Positions 8,473 through 17,067 of a stretch of DNA of 62,268 bases are shown here, piece after piece. This DNA is from Syntrophales bacterium. Its GTDB lineage: Bacteria > Desulfobacterota > Syntrophia > Syntrophales > UBA8958. Under the pieces are notes generated by a model. The model was not told the DNA's origin. It saw nothing but the letters and a program-made list of their open reading frames with translations, and searched no databases. The DNA lies in NCBI GenBank assembly GCA_026416455.1, contig JAOAFE010000011.1, positions 1 through 62,268 of the forward strand, written 5' to 3'. Every line of letters begins with the position of its first letter. Positions within the stretch are counted from its first letter, which is position 1. A program made the position numbers and the translations under genes.

Positions 8473-9246
8473 TTAAATAACCTTGGCCTCTTCCCTGAGG
8501 AGCTTGACGAGCTCCGCGGCCTTCCCTTCAGGTGTATCATCGGCACAAATGATCTTTCCAGGAGGTCTGGCAGGAGGCGGAACAAATTTTACGACCTTTG
8601 CCTTAGAGGCACCGGAGACACCAAGAGCAGCGGCATTTTTGATATCTACGGGTTTTTTCTTCGCTTTCATGATGCCGGGCAAGGATGCATAGCGCGGCTC
8701 ATTTAATCCCTTAGTGGCCGTAATGACGCAGGGAAGTGAGGTAGAGATCACCAGTTGAGCACCTTCTATAGGACGGGTTGCCTTAGCGGAGTTTCCTTCC
8801 ACTTCCAGCTTTGTCACCATCGTGACAACTGGAATGCCAAGTAGTTCGGCTAGAATGGAGCCGACCTGACCGGAGTCATCGTCGATTGCCCGCTGACCGC
8901 AGAATATGATATCATAAGGAAGACCTTTAATAGCGGCAGCCAGCGCCTCCGCCGTCGCGTAAGAATCCGCTTCGTAGAGGGCCGGGTCATCAATGTGAAT
9001 TCCCTTGTCCGCTCCCATAGCGAGAGCCGTGCGAATGGTCTCCATCGCCCGAGCCGGGCCTAAACAAACGATCGTTACTTCTCCACCAAACTTTTCTTTG
9101 AGTCTCAGAGCCTCTTCTACTCCGAATTCATCGTAGGGGTTCATGACCCACTTGATACCGCCCTCGTCAATGCCGGACCCATCGGCCTTGACCTTAATCT
9201 GGGCTTCCGTATCGGGTACCTGTTTTACACATGCAATGATATTCAC
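8473..9246 (-). CDS. etfB: Electron transfer flavoprotein beta subunit
   Basis: EtfB of 257 residues. It opens MNIIACVKQVPDTEAQIKV, the family's hallmark, and has GQRAIDDDSGQVGSILAELL near residue 135 and ATRPIEGAQLVISTSLPCV near 160-178. The start codon is GTG (9244-9246), supported by an AAGGAGG site 6 bases away. First gene of etfB-etfA-oxidoreductase. A hairpin terminator ending the upstream acs transcript lies in the 92-base gap, so this operon may have its own promoter or depend on read-through from acs. Confidence 0.95.
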   Translation of the reverse strand: MNIIACVKQVPDTEAQIKVKADGSGIDEGGIKWVMNPYDEFGVEEALRLKEKFGGEVTIVCLGPARAMETIRTALAMGADKGIHIDDPALYEADSYATAEALAAAIKGLPYDIIFCGQRAIDDDSGQVGSILAELLGIPVVTMVTKLEVEGNSAKATRPIEGAQLVISTSLPCVITATKGLNEPRYASLPGIMKAKKKPVDIKNAAALGVSGASKAKVVKFVPPPARPPGKIICADDTPEGKAAELVKLLREEAKVI

Positions 9247-9302
9247 ACCTTCCTCCTTCCCGAATGAACCCGACGGGCCATTCAGATGTGATATTGTTGT
9301 TG

Positions 9303-9326
9303 AAAAGGGGAGGTGTTACCCTCCCC
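9303..9326 (-). terminator. Terminator after acs
   Basis: A 7-bp G/C stem (9307-9313 with 9320-9326) with a 6-base loop is followed on the minus strand by TTTT (complement of 9303-9306). It separates acs from etfB. The short T-run suggests partial termination. Confidence 0.55.
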
Positions 9327-9338
9327 CTCATTCCTCTA

Positions 9339-11309
9339 TTATACGCGATTCTTGACAATATCATCCACGACCGACGGATCGGCCAGGGTAGAAGTATCAC
9401 CGAGGTCCGAGATGTCGCCGGCTGCCACCTTCTTCAAAATGCGTCGCATGATTTTGCCGCTTCTCGTCTTGGGCAGACCGTCGGCAAACTGAATCTTCTC
9501 CGGTGTCGCAATGGGCCCAATTAAAGTGCGCACATGGGCCACGAGTTCCTTCTTGAGTTCCTCCGATTTTTCGACACCACTCTTCAGGGTCACAAAGGCA
9601 TAGATGGACTGACCTTTGAGTTCATGGGGATAACCAACTACAGCCGCCTCGGCTACCTTCGGATGGGCTACGAGGGCGCTTTCGATTTCCGCCGTACCCA
9701 TGCGGTGACCGGAAACGTTGATGACATCATCAATTCGTCCCGTAATCTGATAATAACCGTCCTTATCTCGGCGGGCACCGTCACCAGTCATATAGTAACC
9801 GGGGAACTGGACAAAGTAAGTTTCCTGGAATCTCTTGGGATCGCCATAGACACCCCTCATGATACCGGGCCAGGGCCGCTTTATGCAGAGGGCACCCGTC
9901 GCCTCCGTCTCCTGGATTTCTTTGCCTTCATCATCCAAGAGGACAGGCACAACACCCATAAACGGCAGTGTTGCCATACCGGGTTTCATGTCGATCGCAC
10001 CGGGAAGGGGCGTAATCAGGATACCGCCCGTTTCGGTCTGCCACCACGTGTCCACGATGGGACATTCACCGCGACCGATGACATTAAAGTACCAGTTCCA
10101 GGCCTCGGGGTTGATGGGCTCACCCACGGTACCTAGCAGTCTTAAGGTCGAGATATCTGCTTTCTTCACCCACTCGTTCCCTTCCTTGGCGATCGCACGG
10201 ATGGCCGTGGGTGCCGTGTAGAAGATGGTAACTTTATACTTCTCCACAACCTTCCAGAAGCGGCTGATATCCGGATAGTTGGGCACGCCTTCGAACATAA
10301 TGGAAGTGGCACCGTTGCACAGGGGACCATAAACTATATAGGAATGACCTGTCACCCAACCGATATCGGCCGTACACCAATAGATATCTTCTTCGTGATA
10401 GTCGAAAATCATCTTATGGGTGTATGCCACGTACACAAGGTAGCCGCCGGTCGTATGCATGACGCCTTTGGGTTTTCCCGTCGAACCGGAGGTATAGAGA
10501 ATGAAAAGGGGATCTTCGGCATCCATCCATTCAGGTTCGCAGTCAGGCGACGCCTTCGCCATTAAGTCTTCCCACCAAATGTCACGGTCCGGATTCCAAC
10601 TGCACTTGATCTTGTCGCCGACGCGACGGACGACGATCTGTTTTTCAATGGAGGGGCAATCCTTGATGGCCGTATCCGCCGTATCCTTCTGGGGCACCGC
10701 CTTTGCTCCCCGGAAGGTACCGTCGCAGGTAATGATCAGTTTGGACTGACAATCCTGGATACGATCCCTCAAGGCCTCGGCACTGAACCCACCGAAGACG
10801 ATACTATGGATGGCACCGATCCTCGTGCAGGCCAGCATGGCAATAGCAAGTTCCGGAATCATGGGCAGGAAGATGGTTACGCGGTCACCCTTTTTAACTC
10901 CCAAAGATTTCAAAACATTGGCAAATTTGCATACCTCCGCATGGAGCTGCCGGTAAGTGTAAGATTTATCCTCGCCTGGCTCGTTTCCTTCCCATTGAAT
11001 CGCGATCTTATCGGGCCGCACTTTGAGGTGCCGGTCAAGGCAGTTATAAGATACATTCAGTTTACCACCCTCAAACCATTTGACATAGATATCCCCCTTC
11101 CTCACGTCGAAATTGTAGTCCATCACCTTATCAAAGGGTTTAAACCATTCCACGTATTCCTTTGCGATCTCCGACCAGAAAGCTTCCGGCTCCTCAATGG
11201 AGCGCTTGTAGAGGCGATCGTACGCCTCGCGGCCGCTGATATAGGCCGTCTTTTTAATTTTCTCTGGTACAGGATAAACTTCCTTAAGCTGCACTTTCTC
11301 TTCTGCCAT
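9339..11309 (-). CDS. acs: Acetyl-CoA synthetase (AMP-forming)
   Basis: Enzyme of 656 residues, the full family length, making acetyl-CoA from acetate, ATP and CoA through acetyl-AMP in the cytosol. It has the Acs-specific N-terminal domain ([20 protein letters not shown], about 43-62), the ATP loop [20 protein letters not shown] near residue 268, TWWQTETGG near 415, [18 protein letters not shown] near 500, and [17 protein letters not shown] with the catalytic lysine near 617, the usual acetylation site. Unlike the ligase-like gene at 2 kb, all motifs are intact. A sigma-70-like promoter lies at 11400-11426 and a terminator follows. The reaction could run for acetate use or, in a syntroph, in reverse. 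Confidence 0.97.
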   Translation of the reverse strand: MAEEKVQLKEVYPVPEKIKKTAYISGREAYDRLYKRSIEEPEAFWSEIAKEYVEWFKPFDKVMDYNFDVRKGDIYVKWFEGGKLNVSYNCLDRHLKVRPDKIAIQWEGNEPGEDKSYTYRQLHAEVCKFANVLKSLGVKKGDRVTIFLPMIPELAIAMLACTRIGAIHSIVFGGFSAEALRDRIQDCQSKLIITCDGTFRGAKAVPQKDTADTAIKDCPSIEKQIVVRRVGDKIKCSWNPDRDIWWEDLMAKASPDCEPEWMDAEDPLFILYTSGSTGKPKGVMHTTGGYLVYVAYTHKMIFDYHEEDIYWCTADIGWVTGHSYIVYGPLCNGATSIMFEGVPNYPDISRFWKVVEKYKVTIFYTAPTAIRAIAKEGNEWVKKADISTLRLLGTVGEPINPEAWNWYFNVIGRGECPIVDTWWQTETGGILITPLPGAIDMKPGMATLPFMGVVPVLLDDEGKEIQETEATGALCIKRPWPGIMRGVYGDPKRFQETYFVQFPGYYMTGDGARRDKDGYYQITGRIDDVINVSGHRMGTAEIESALVAHPKVAEAAVVGYPHELKGQSIYAFVTLKSGVEKSEELKKELVAHVRTLIGPIATPEKIQFADGLPKTRSGKIMRRILKKVAAGDISDLGDTSTLADPSVVDDIVKNRV

Positions 11310-11399
11310 GGGTTTACAATACCTCCGTTTTGTTTTTTCCTGTTGCTGCCCAAAAATTTGATAAAACTGCCGGCTCCTTGGGCCGATTAACGCCTACGC

Positions 11400-11426
11400 C
11401 CTATAATAAGACGCGTCTACTGTCAA
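11400..11426 (-). promoter_or_regulatory. Putative sigma-70 promoter of acs
   Basis: On the minus strand a perfect TTGACA (11421-11426) is followed after 15 bases by TATAGG (11400-11405). The spacer is two bases short of ideal. Transcription would begin near 11393, giving a leader of about 84 bases before acs. Confidence 0.5.
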
Positions 11427-11485
11427 GAAATTTTTACGCTTTACGACCCGCGCCGTCCTTGAAACTGACTGACATCCATTCTTAA

Positions 11486-11503
11486 TGTGGTAAAAAAAAC
11501 ACA
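11486..11503. promoter_or_regulatory. Inverted repeat, possible activator site
   Basis: TGTG and CACA flank 10 A-rich bases (GTAAAAAAAA), about 115 bases upstream of the sigma-54 promoter, a usual distance for enhancer-binding protein sites. The spacing does not fit a Crp site. Confidence 0.25.
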
Positions 11504-11559
11504 GTCCATGACGCAAAAAGACACGAGACTCTCAACGCCTGGAACCAGCGATATCACTC

Positions 11560-11582
11560 TATCTACTCGCTATTGTTAGATA
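11560..11582. promoter_or_regulatory. Inverted repeat upstream of the sigma-54 promoter
   Basis: Perfect 6-base arms TATCTA and TAGATA are separated by 11 bases and end 21 bases before the -24 element. It could be an activator or bending-protein site. No regulator is identified. Confidence 0.25.
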
Positions 11583-11603
11583 TTATGCCATTTACCCTCT
11601 CCG

Positions 11604-11619
11604 TGGCACCGCAGTTGCT
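11604..11619 (+). promoter_or_regulatory. Sigma-54 (RpoN) promoter of the porin gene
   Basis: TGGCAC, five bases, then TTGCT matches the -24/-12 consensus, with the invariant GG (11605-11606) and GC (11617-11618) exactly 10 bases apart. It points to the porin gene, whose ATG is about 235 bases downstream of the expected start near 11631. Such promoters need an ATP-driven enhancer-binding protein; none is encoded in this window. Confidence 0.75.
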
Positions 11620-11674
11620 ATCACAGAAAAACGACAACTTTTTCCGGTGGGCGGCAAAAATTGTCGAAATTCCC

Positions 11675-11703
11675 TTGACAGGGGGAAGGGGTTTTGTTAA
11701 AAG
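11675..11703 (+). promoter_or_regulatory. Possible second (sigma-70) porin promoter
   Basis: TTGACA (11675-11680), a 17-base spacer and TAAAAG (11698-11703). The -35 is perfect and the -10 weak. It would allow basal porin expression downstream of the sigma-54 start. Confidence 0.45.
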
Positions 11704-11867
11704 GCCGCCATCGGCATGAAAAGTTGGAAAAGAAAGGGGGTGAGGAGGCAAAAGGAGAGTGCTTTAAATGACGAGATGCAGGCGTTTTAGGTGCCTCCCC
11801 ATAAGATCCAATGCCCGTGGGGGGGTAAGACAAGGGAGAAAAAATTTTGTGAAGGAGGAATTCGGGA

Positions 11868-13547
11868 ATGAAGAAATTTATCGTAGTGCTTATGGCTATG
11901 GCCCTGGCCATTGCCTTTGCCGTTCCCGCCTCGGCCCTGGATATTAAGGTCAACGGCCAGTGGTACATGGCGGGTTGGTATGCAAACAATCCCTCGCTCT
12001 TAGATAAGGATATGCCGTCAGGGGATGTAACAAGGACAAGCCCTCGAACTGTAGGAGCAGATGTCTATCTAGAATCTGCTAGGCAGAACCGGGCCTCCAT
12101 TGCCTTCTACACCCACAAACTGAGACTCAATACGACGTTCCAGATTGTGGAAGGCTTGGCCCTCAAGACCCAGATCGACGCCCTCGAAGCCGTGATGGGC
12201 GATGCGACCTGGGCGGGTGGCGCTGCCGGGCGGGCAAGCCAGCAGTCTTCCTCGAGAACCAGCCAAGGTGCTTCTGGCGCAGCGGCCCAGGAAAGTATCG
12301 AGTTTGAAGCCGCTTGGGTGGACTTTAAGGTACCCTTCGGTCGCTTCCAGGTCGGTTACGTACCCAACGGTATCGGCTTCGGTACGGCCTTCTTGATCGA
12401 TCCCTACACGTGGCCCACGATCCGCTTCGACACCCAGATGGGTCCCCTCAACATGTTTGCCTCCATCTTCAAGATCCGGGAGTGGAGAAATAGCGATGCC
12501 TTCCTTAGGGGCGGTGTTACGGCCAGCGGTCTGAATACGGATGCCGATAGCGATGCCTACCGCATCGGTCTAGTGTACAAGATGAAACCCGGTGAAGTCG
12601 GTATCATGTACGAACTGTGGCGTGACGCCCGCGCCAAGGCAAGAGCTGGATTAAATCTAACCACGGGTACTGGCGCACTTCCGGGGGCTTTAATTGTATA
12701 TAATGGCTATAACGATATAACCGCGGGTCAGTGGGGAATACAACCAATTGGTACACAAGGGTGGGTAACGCAGATCAGCACAGTGAACCCCTACTTCAAA
12801 CTGACCCTCGGTCCCGTTTACCTGGAAGGTGAAGGCTACTACCGCTTCGGAAAGCTACGCCGCTACGAAACCTTCACGGCTGGGAATGTCCAGCAGCCTG
12901 ATATCGATCTAGCAGCATGGGGTGCTTACCTCCAGGCCCGGGCCACCTTCAAGCCCTTCTACGTCGGCGGTATCTTCGTCTACATGAGCGGTGATGATCT
13001 ATCTAAGACTGACAAGGCCACAGGCTCTATCGCCCAGCTTATGGGTGACAACTACGCCTTCAACCCCTGCCTCATCCTCTGGAACTTCGATTACGTCGAT
13101 GCCATGGGTTGGACCACGGGTAACATTCCGGCCTATATGGGTAACCCCAGAACGTTGGGAAGCTATCAAAACACTCGTTACATGGATAACGTCTTCTTCT
13201 ACCAGATCTATGCGGGCATGTTCATTACTCCGAAGCTGGATGTCGTAGCGAAACTCGCTTACGCTTACGCCGACAAGAAACCGCGTATGGGTGTCGGTCC
13301 TCTAGGCACTGTCTTGACTCAGAACACAACAAATCCCGCTCTAGCGGGTTTGAGGAACCGCGAATTCGTATCCGACAAGTACGGAACGGAATTCGACCTG
13401 CTTGCGAACTACAAAATCTATGCTAACCTGACCTACACCGTGGGCTTCGGCTACCTCTGGACGGGCGACTACTTCAAGGGCTATGATCCCCTTGCCGTCG
13501 TAAAGAACAACTACGTGGTCATGCACAAGCTGAACCTCATGTTCTAA
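11868..13547 (+). CDS. Outer membrane homotrimeric porin (deltaproteobacterial type)
   Basis: Protein of 559 residues with a Sec signal peptide (MKKFIVVLMAMALAIAFAVPASA) and a mature part starting LDIKVNGQWYMAGWY, rich in alternating aromatic strands. It ends in HKLNLMF with the C-terminal phenylalanine needed for barrel insertion. It resembles the major porins of sulfate reducers (DVU0799 type). GGAGG lies about 8 bases before the ATG. Codon use is strongly optimised in strand-like segments (GGT, AAG, ATC, TTC) but ordinary in several loop-like segments, for example about 11980-12075, 12640-12770 and 13140-13190, suggesting loop replacement or fast evolution. A sigma-54 promoter lies upstream and a strong terminator downstream. 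Probably very abundant. The solute is unknown. Confidence 0.88.
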   Translation: MKKFIVVLMAMALAIAFAVPASALDIKVNGQWYMAGWYANNPSLLDKDMPSGDVTRTSPRTVGADVYLESARQNRASIAFYTHKLRLNTTFQIVEGLALKTQIDALEAVMGDATWAGGAAGRASQQSSSRTSQGASGAAAQESIEFEAAWVDFKVPFGRFQVGYVPNGIGFGTAFLIDPYTWPTIRFDTQMGPLNMFASIFKIREWRNSDAFLRGGVTASGLNTDADSDAYRIGLVYKMKPGEVGIMYELWRDARAKARAGLNLTTGTGALPGALIVYNGYNDITAGQWGIQPIGTQGWVTQISTVNPYFKLTLGPVYLEGEGYYRFGKLRRYETFTAGNVQQPDIDLAAWGAYLQARATFKPFYVGGIFVYMSGDDLSKTDKATGSIAQLMGDNYAFNPCLILWNFDYVDAMGWTTGNIPAYMGNPRTLGSYQNTRYMDNVFFYQIYAGMFITPKLDVVAKLAYAYADKKPRMGVGPLGTVLTQNTTNPALAGLRNREFVSDKYGTEFDLLANYKIYANLTYTVGFGYLWTGDYFKGYDPLAVVKNNYVVMHKLNLMF

Positions 13548-13570
13548 TCGCGTCGTCCACTTGCCTTCTC

Positions 13571-13603
13571 AAGGCCCCGAGGTATGCTCGGGGCCTTTTT
13601 TAT
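13571..13603 (+). terminator. Strong terminator of the porin gene
   Basis: A perfect 11-bp stem pairs 13571-13581 with 13587-13597 (AAGGCCCCGAG and CTCGGGGCCTT) around a 5-base loop and runs into a T-tract. Confidence 0.9.
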
Positions 13604-13607
13604 CTTC

Positions 13608-13637
13608 TTGACGCAAAAAAAATCTTCCTGATATAAG
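13608..13637 (+). promoter_or_regulatory. Putative sigma-70 promoter of fmdB-like/hflX
   Basis: TTGACG (13608-13613), an 18-base spacer and TATAAG (13632-13637). The predicted start, about 7 bases on, falls at the ATG at 13645, so the transcript may have no leader. Confidence 0.55.
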
Positions 13638-13644
13638 GCGAACC

Positions 13645-13848
13645 ATGCCCCTTTACGATCTTGAATGCCTAAACTGCAGGACGGTTTTTGAGGCCTTCTT
13701 AAAACTCACGGAAAAGGAGGAGGTTGTTTCCTGTCCTCACTGTGGGGGCAAGGGAGCAAGGAAGGTCCCCACCCGCTTCCAAACCAACTCCTGGTCACGC
13801 TTCCTCGACGATTTAGAGCGCCGGGTGAGTCCGGAGAAATTTCGCTGA
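13645..13848 (+). CDS. FmdB-family zinc-ribbon protein
   Basis: Small protein of 67 residues opening MPLYDLECLNCRTVFEAFLK, with a second knuckle CPHCGGKGARKV near residue 31. The four cysteines form the putative regulatory zinc ribbon of FmdB/CxxC-CxxC-SSSS proteins. Function is not established; members often sit beside housekeeping or amidase genes. It ends in TGA at 13846-13848. The hflX reading frame continues in the same frame straight after it, so the two are certainly co-transcribed. Confidence 0.85.
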   Translation: MPLYDLECLNCRTVFEAFLKLTEKEEVVSCPHCGGKGARKVPTRFQTNSWSRFLDDLERRVSPEKFR

Positions 13849-13863
13849 ACTCAGGAGGCAGCC

Positions 13864-15498
13864 ATCCGACCCATCTTCGGTTCCTTAAGCGGCCTCAAAG
13901 CCTCGCAAATAAAACGCTTAGAACACCTGTACCGGAGGAAAGTGGCCTCCGGACGCTTGGCCACCTGGGAGATGGCGAAACAAATGGCCATGATCTCCTC
14001 CGAACTCAACCGACAAATTGGTCTCCTCATCGATCGTACGGGGGTTGTAACGCACGTCATCGTCGGAGACCATCAGCGCATCGTAATCCCATCCCTCGAC
14101 GGCTACCGGGCCGCACCCAGTAGACTGTCTGGGCTTCACCTCCTTCATACCCACCTGGGATGCGATGGGCTCTCGGACGAGGATCTCACGGACTTGGCTC
14201 TGCTGCGCCTCGATATGATGGGAGTGATTTCACTTTCTTCCGCAGGTGTACCGCAGGCTGTTCACCTAGCCCATCTCCTTCCCGAAAATCCGATGGGGAC
14301 GTACTGGGAAATCCTGCCTCCCTTGAGACCGGAAGAAATTGACAAGTTTGACTTTGGCACCTTTATCTCGGCTCTAGAAGATGAATTAAAAGCCAAAGAG
14401 CGTCCCCGTTCCGTGGAGAACAGAGACTGTGCCCTGCTCGTTCGAGTGGAGACAAAAGATGCGGCAGCGGGTAAGAAGTCCCTCGCAGAACTTAATGCCC
14501 TCGCCCATACATTGGGTATCACGGTTTACGACAGTATCATGCAGCTGAGGCCACAACCTGATCCTCGATTCGTCGTGGGTAAAGGAAAACTGACGGACAT
14601 CATCATTCGAGCCCTCCAAATGGGAGCTAACCTCCTCATCTTTGACCACGAACTAACACCGGCCCAGGTTCGTACCATCGGGGAGTTAACCGAGTTGGAA
14701 GTCTTAGATCGCACCCAAGTTATCTTAGAAATCTTTGCCCACCGTGCCCAGAGCCGAGAGGGAAAAATCCAGGTAGAACTTGCCCGAATGAAGTATCTTC
14801 TACCACGTCTCGTCGGACGCTATCGGACCCTTTCCAGACTTACTGGCGGCATCGGCGCCCGAGGGCCGGGGGAGACTAAACTGGAAGAGATGCGCCGATT
14901 AGTCCGAGATCGGATACATAGATTGGAAAAAGAGATTAAAGCCGTAGGCGGAGCACGCAAGGAAAGGAGACGAAAAAGGGCAAAAGCCATGCTGCCTATT
15001 ATTTCCATCGTCGGTTATACGAATGCAGGCAAGTCAACGCTCTTAAACGCCCTTACCAAGTCAAACGTTTTGACCGAGGATAAGCTCTTTGCTACCCTCG
15101 ACCCTAAAAGTGCCCGTCTCCGGTTCCCAAGAGAAAGAGAGGCCATTATCACCGATACGGTCGGTTTTATCCGAAACCTGCCCCCTGACCTATTCACGGC
15201 CTTTCGCGCCACCTTGGACGAATTACAAGAGGCCCATCTCCTCCTACAAGTAGTGGACATCTCAGATCCTGATTACCAAGAGCACATGGCAACGGTAGAG
15301 GAAATCTTGGAAGAACTGAATTGCCTCAACAAGCCTCGACTTATTGTCTTCAACAAATCTGACCTGGTTCAAGATAAAGCACAGCTTTCCATCCTGTGCG
15401 AGCGCACGCAGGCTATTGCCATCTCGGCCTTAAAAGAGGAAACGCTGCCCCCCCTTATTTCCCGCATCGAAGAGATGCTGAAGGGACACTTTTCATGA
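13864..15498 (+). CDS. hflX: GTPase HflX (ribosome-splitting factor), atypical start
   Basis: HflX GTPase that binds the 50S subunit and rescues or splits stalled ribosomes. The N-terminal domain is followed by a glycine-rich linker (GGIGARGPGETKLEEMRR) and the G domain: GYTNAGKSTLLNAL (P-loop), DTVGFIRNLP (G3) and NKSD (G4). The first ATG/GTG/TTG is a GTG at 13942, which would give 518 residues with AGGAGG only 3 bases away. The frame upstream encodes IFGSLSGLKASQIKRL, matching the conserved start of the family, so translation very likely begins earlier. A good AGGAGG (13853-13858) precedes an ATC at 13864 by 5 bases, and that position is used here (544 residues). Gene sure, start codon uncertain. 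Confidence 0.9.
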   Translation: MRPIFGSLSGLKASQIKRLEHLYRRKVASGRLATWEMAKQMAMISSELNRQIGLLIDRTGVVTHVIVGDHQRIVIPSLDGYRAAPSRLSGLHLLHTHLGCDGLSDEDLTDLALLRLDMMGVISLSSAGVPQAVHLAHLLPENPMGTYWEILPPLRPEEIDKFDFGTFISALEDELKAKERPRSVENRDCALLVRVETKDAAAGKKSLAELNALAHTLGITVYDSIMQLRPQPDPRFVVGKGKLTDIIIRALQMGANLLIFDHELTPAQVRTIGELTELEVLDRTQVILEIFAHRAQSREGKIQVELARMKYLLPRLVGRYRTLSRLTGGIGARGPGETKLEEMRRLVRDRIHRLEKEIKAVGGARKERRRKRAKAMLPIISIVGYTNAGKSTLLNALTKSNVLTEDKLFATLDPKSARLRFPREREAIITDTVGFIRNLPPDLFTAFRATLDELQEAHLLLQVVDISDPDYQEHMATVEEILEELNCLNKPRLIVFNKSDLVQDKAQLSILCERTQAIAISALKEETLPPLISRIEEMLKGHFS

Positions 15499-17060
15499 AA
15501 CAGAGATTGGTCATTTCCCTGCTCCTCTTTGTCATGACCTTGGCCGTTTTCTTACCGGTGTATAAAAATGCCTTCGTGGACTTCGATGACCCTGACTACA
15601 TCGCAGAAAACCCTCACGTGGCAACCGGGCTTACGTTAAAAAACATAGCATGGGCTCTCACCCACTACCATGCCCACAACTGGCATCCTCTCACGTGGAT
15701 TTCCCACATGATCGATGTCGAACTTTTCGGCTTAAATCCCGCGGGGCATCACTTAATGAGCGCCCTGGTTCACGCAATGAGCGCAGTTTTGTTGTATCTC
15801 TTATTGTATCGTCTCACGGGAGCAGGGCTGACGGCGGTTTTTGTTGCCGCCCTCTTCGCCCTTCATCCTTTAAGGGTCGAATCCGTGGCCTGGGCGGCGG
15901 AGAGAAAGGATGTGCTCGCCACTTTCTTCTTTCTCCTCTCTCTTCTTTCTTACACGATCTACGCTCAAAAGGAAAAAAGCTCGGCCTACGCTTTGGCCCT
16001 CTCCTTCCATGCCCTGGGCCTCACGGCGAAGCAAATGGGGGTGACCCTTCCCTTTATCCTCCTTCTTCTTGATTATTGGCCCTTGAAAAGAATCTCCGAC
16101 CGGGCATCATGGAAAAAAATAATCCGAGAGAAGCTCCCATTTTTCATTCTCTCTTTCGGTGCCGGTGTGACGGTTTATCTTGTCCAGGAAAGAACCGGTG
16201 TCCTCCATGGCGCAGAATTATTTCCCCTCACTTTACGGCTAGCAAATGCCGTCTATAGTACGGTTGCCTACCTGGGGAAAATATTCTGGCCTCTCGATCT
16301 GGCCGTCTTCTACCCACATCCGCTGAATACCCTTCCCCCTTCGACGGTACTTCTTTCCTCTCTCTTTCTTTTTGCTGTGACGTTCGGTGTCTTTTTATGT
16401 CACCGTCCCTATCTCCTTGTGGGCTGGCTGTGGTATCTTATCACCCTGCTTCCGATCCTGGGCATAATCCAGGTTGGTATTCAGGGCATGGCTGATCGCT
16501 ATACATATTTGCCTTCCATCGGTATCCTCATCGCCCTGCTCTTCGGCCTCAGGGAATTCACGACAAAGGAGAAAAAAATAAAGCCCATATTGGTCGGCAC
16601 TGGCTGTTTGGTTTTAATGTGTCTTTCCTTTTTGACGGTCCGCCAAATCGGCGTTTGGGAGAATTCCTATACCTTATACCGCCATGCCGTGAGGGTGACC
16701 AAAGACAACTACTGGGCTTATAACAATCTGGGGGCCGTTCTCTTTACTCAAGGACAGGTGGAAGAAGCAAAGAAAATGTTTCTTTTCGCCCTCTCCATTC
16801 TTCCCGAATACCCGGGAGCAAACAAAAATCTGGCGGCCGTCCTTTACCGGGAAGGGAAATACCAAGACGCCCTTGCCCATATCGAACGAGCCCTTCAGGT
16901 TCAACCGAGCAATCCCGAATATCTTACCGCCAAAGGAGCCATTTTGGCAAAAATGGGAAACCGACAAGGGGCCATCCATGCCTTTCGTAAAGCCCTACAA
17001 ATTGCTCCCGAATGGAGCGATGCCCGACAGGGCCTATTGGAAATCGGAGAGAAACCGTAA
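15495..17060 (+). CDS. Membrane glycosyltransferase-like protein with C-terminal TPRs (TMTC-like)
   Basis: Protein of 521 residues. The ATG at 15495 overlaps the hflX stop (ATGA) and starts a membrane segment, MKQRLVISLLLFVM. About ten hydrophobic helices cover residues 1-400. An acidic motif, FVDFDDPDY, lies in the first loop near residue 30, and HPLRVESVAWAAERKDVL near 125-142; both are typical of bacterial GT-C proteins related to PMT and TMTC enzymes. The last 110 residues hold about three tetratricopeptide repeats (for example AYNNLGAVLFTQGQVEEAKK and YPGANKNLAAVLYREGKYQD). It probably transfers a sugar from a lipid carrier to a periplasmic acceptor. Acceptor unknown. Confidence 0.75.
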   Translation: MKQRLVISLLLFVMTLAVFLPVYKNAFVDFDDPDYIAENPHVATGLTLKNIAWALTHYHAHNWHPLTWISHMIDVELFGLNPAGHHLMSALVHAMSAVLLYLLLYRLTGAGLTAVFVAALFALHPLRVESVAWAAERKDVLATFFFLLSLLSYTIYAQKEKSSAYALALSFHALGLTAKQMGVTLPFILLLLDYWPLKRISDRASWKKIIREKLPFFILSFGAGVTVYLVQERTGVLHGAELFPLTLRLANAVYSTVAYLGKIFWPLDLAVFYPHPLNTLPPSTVLLSSLFLFAVTFGVFLCHRPYLLVGWLWYLITLLPILGIIQVGIQGMADRYTYLPSIGILIALLFGLREFTTKEKKIKPILVGTGCLVLMCLSFLTVRQIGVWENSYTLYRHAVRVTKDNYWAYNNLGAVLFTQGQVEEAKKMFLFALSILPEYPGANKNLAAVLYREGKYQDALAHIERALQVQPSNPEYLTAKGAILAKMGNRQGAIHAFRKALQIAPEWSDARQGLLEIGEKP

Positions 17061-17067
17061 ATTCCCG

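Larger units (their letters stand above)
11310..11867. other. Long divergent intergenic region between acs and the porin gene
   Basis: This 558-base stretch is the only gene-free region above 300 bases. It holds an acs promoter (11400-11426, minus), a consensus sigma-54 promoter (11604-11619, plus), a sigma-70-like promoter (11675-11703, plus) and two inverted repeats upstream of the sigma-54 site (11486-11503 and 11560-11582). No convincing small gene was found. Confidence 0.7.

Noticed and set aside
9534-10136. Plus-strand reading frame of 200 codons opposite acs
   Set aside because: Shadow of a strongly conserved gene, with no promoter, ribosome site or family match.
11486-11503. TGTG-N10-CACA as a Crp/Fnr binding site
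   Set aside because: The spacing is two bases longer than TGTGA-N6-TCACA and the flanking bases do not match, so it is listed only as an unassigned inverted repeat.
13846-13848. TGA of the fmdB-like gene as a selenocysteine codon
   Set aside because: No selenoprotein family fits, no cysteine is expected at this place in relatives, and no clear selenocysteine-type hairpin follows. Many other genes here end in ordinary TGA.
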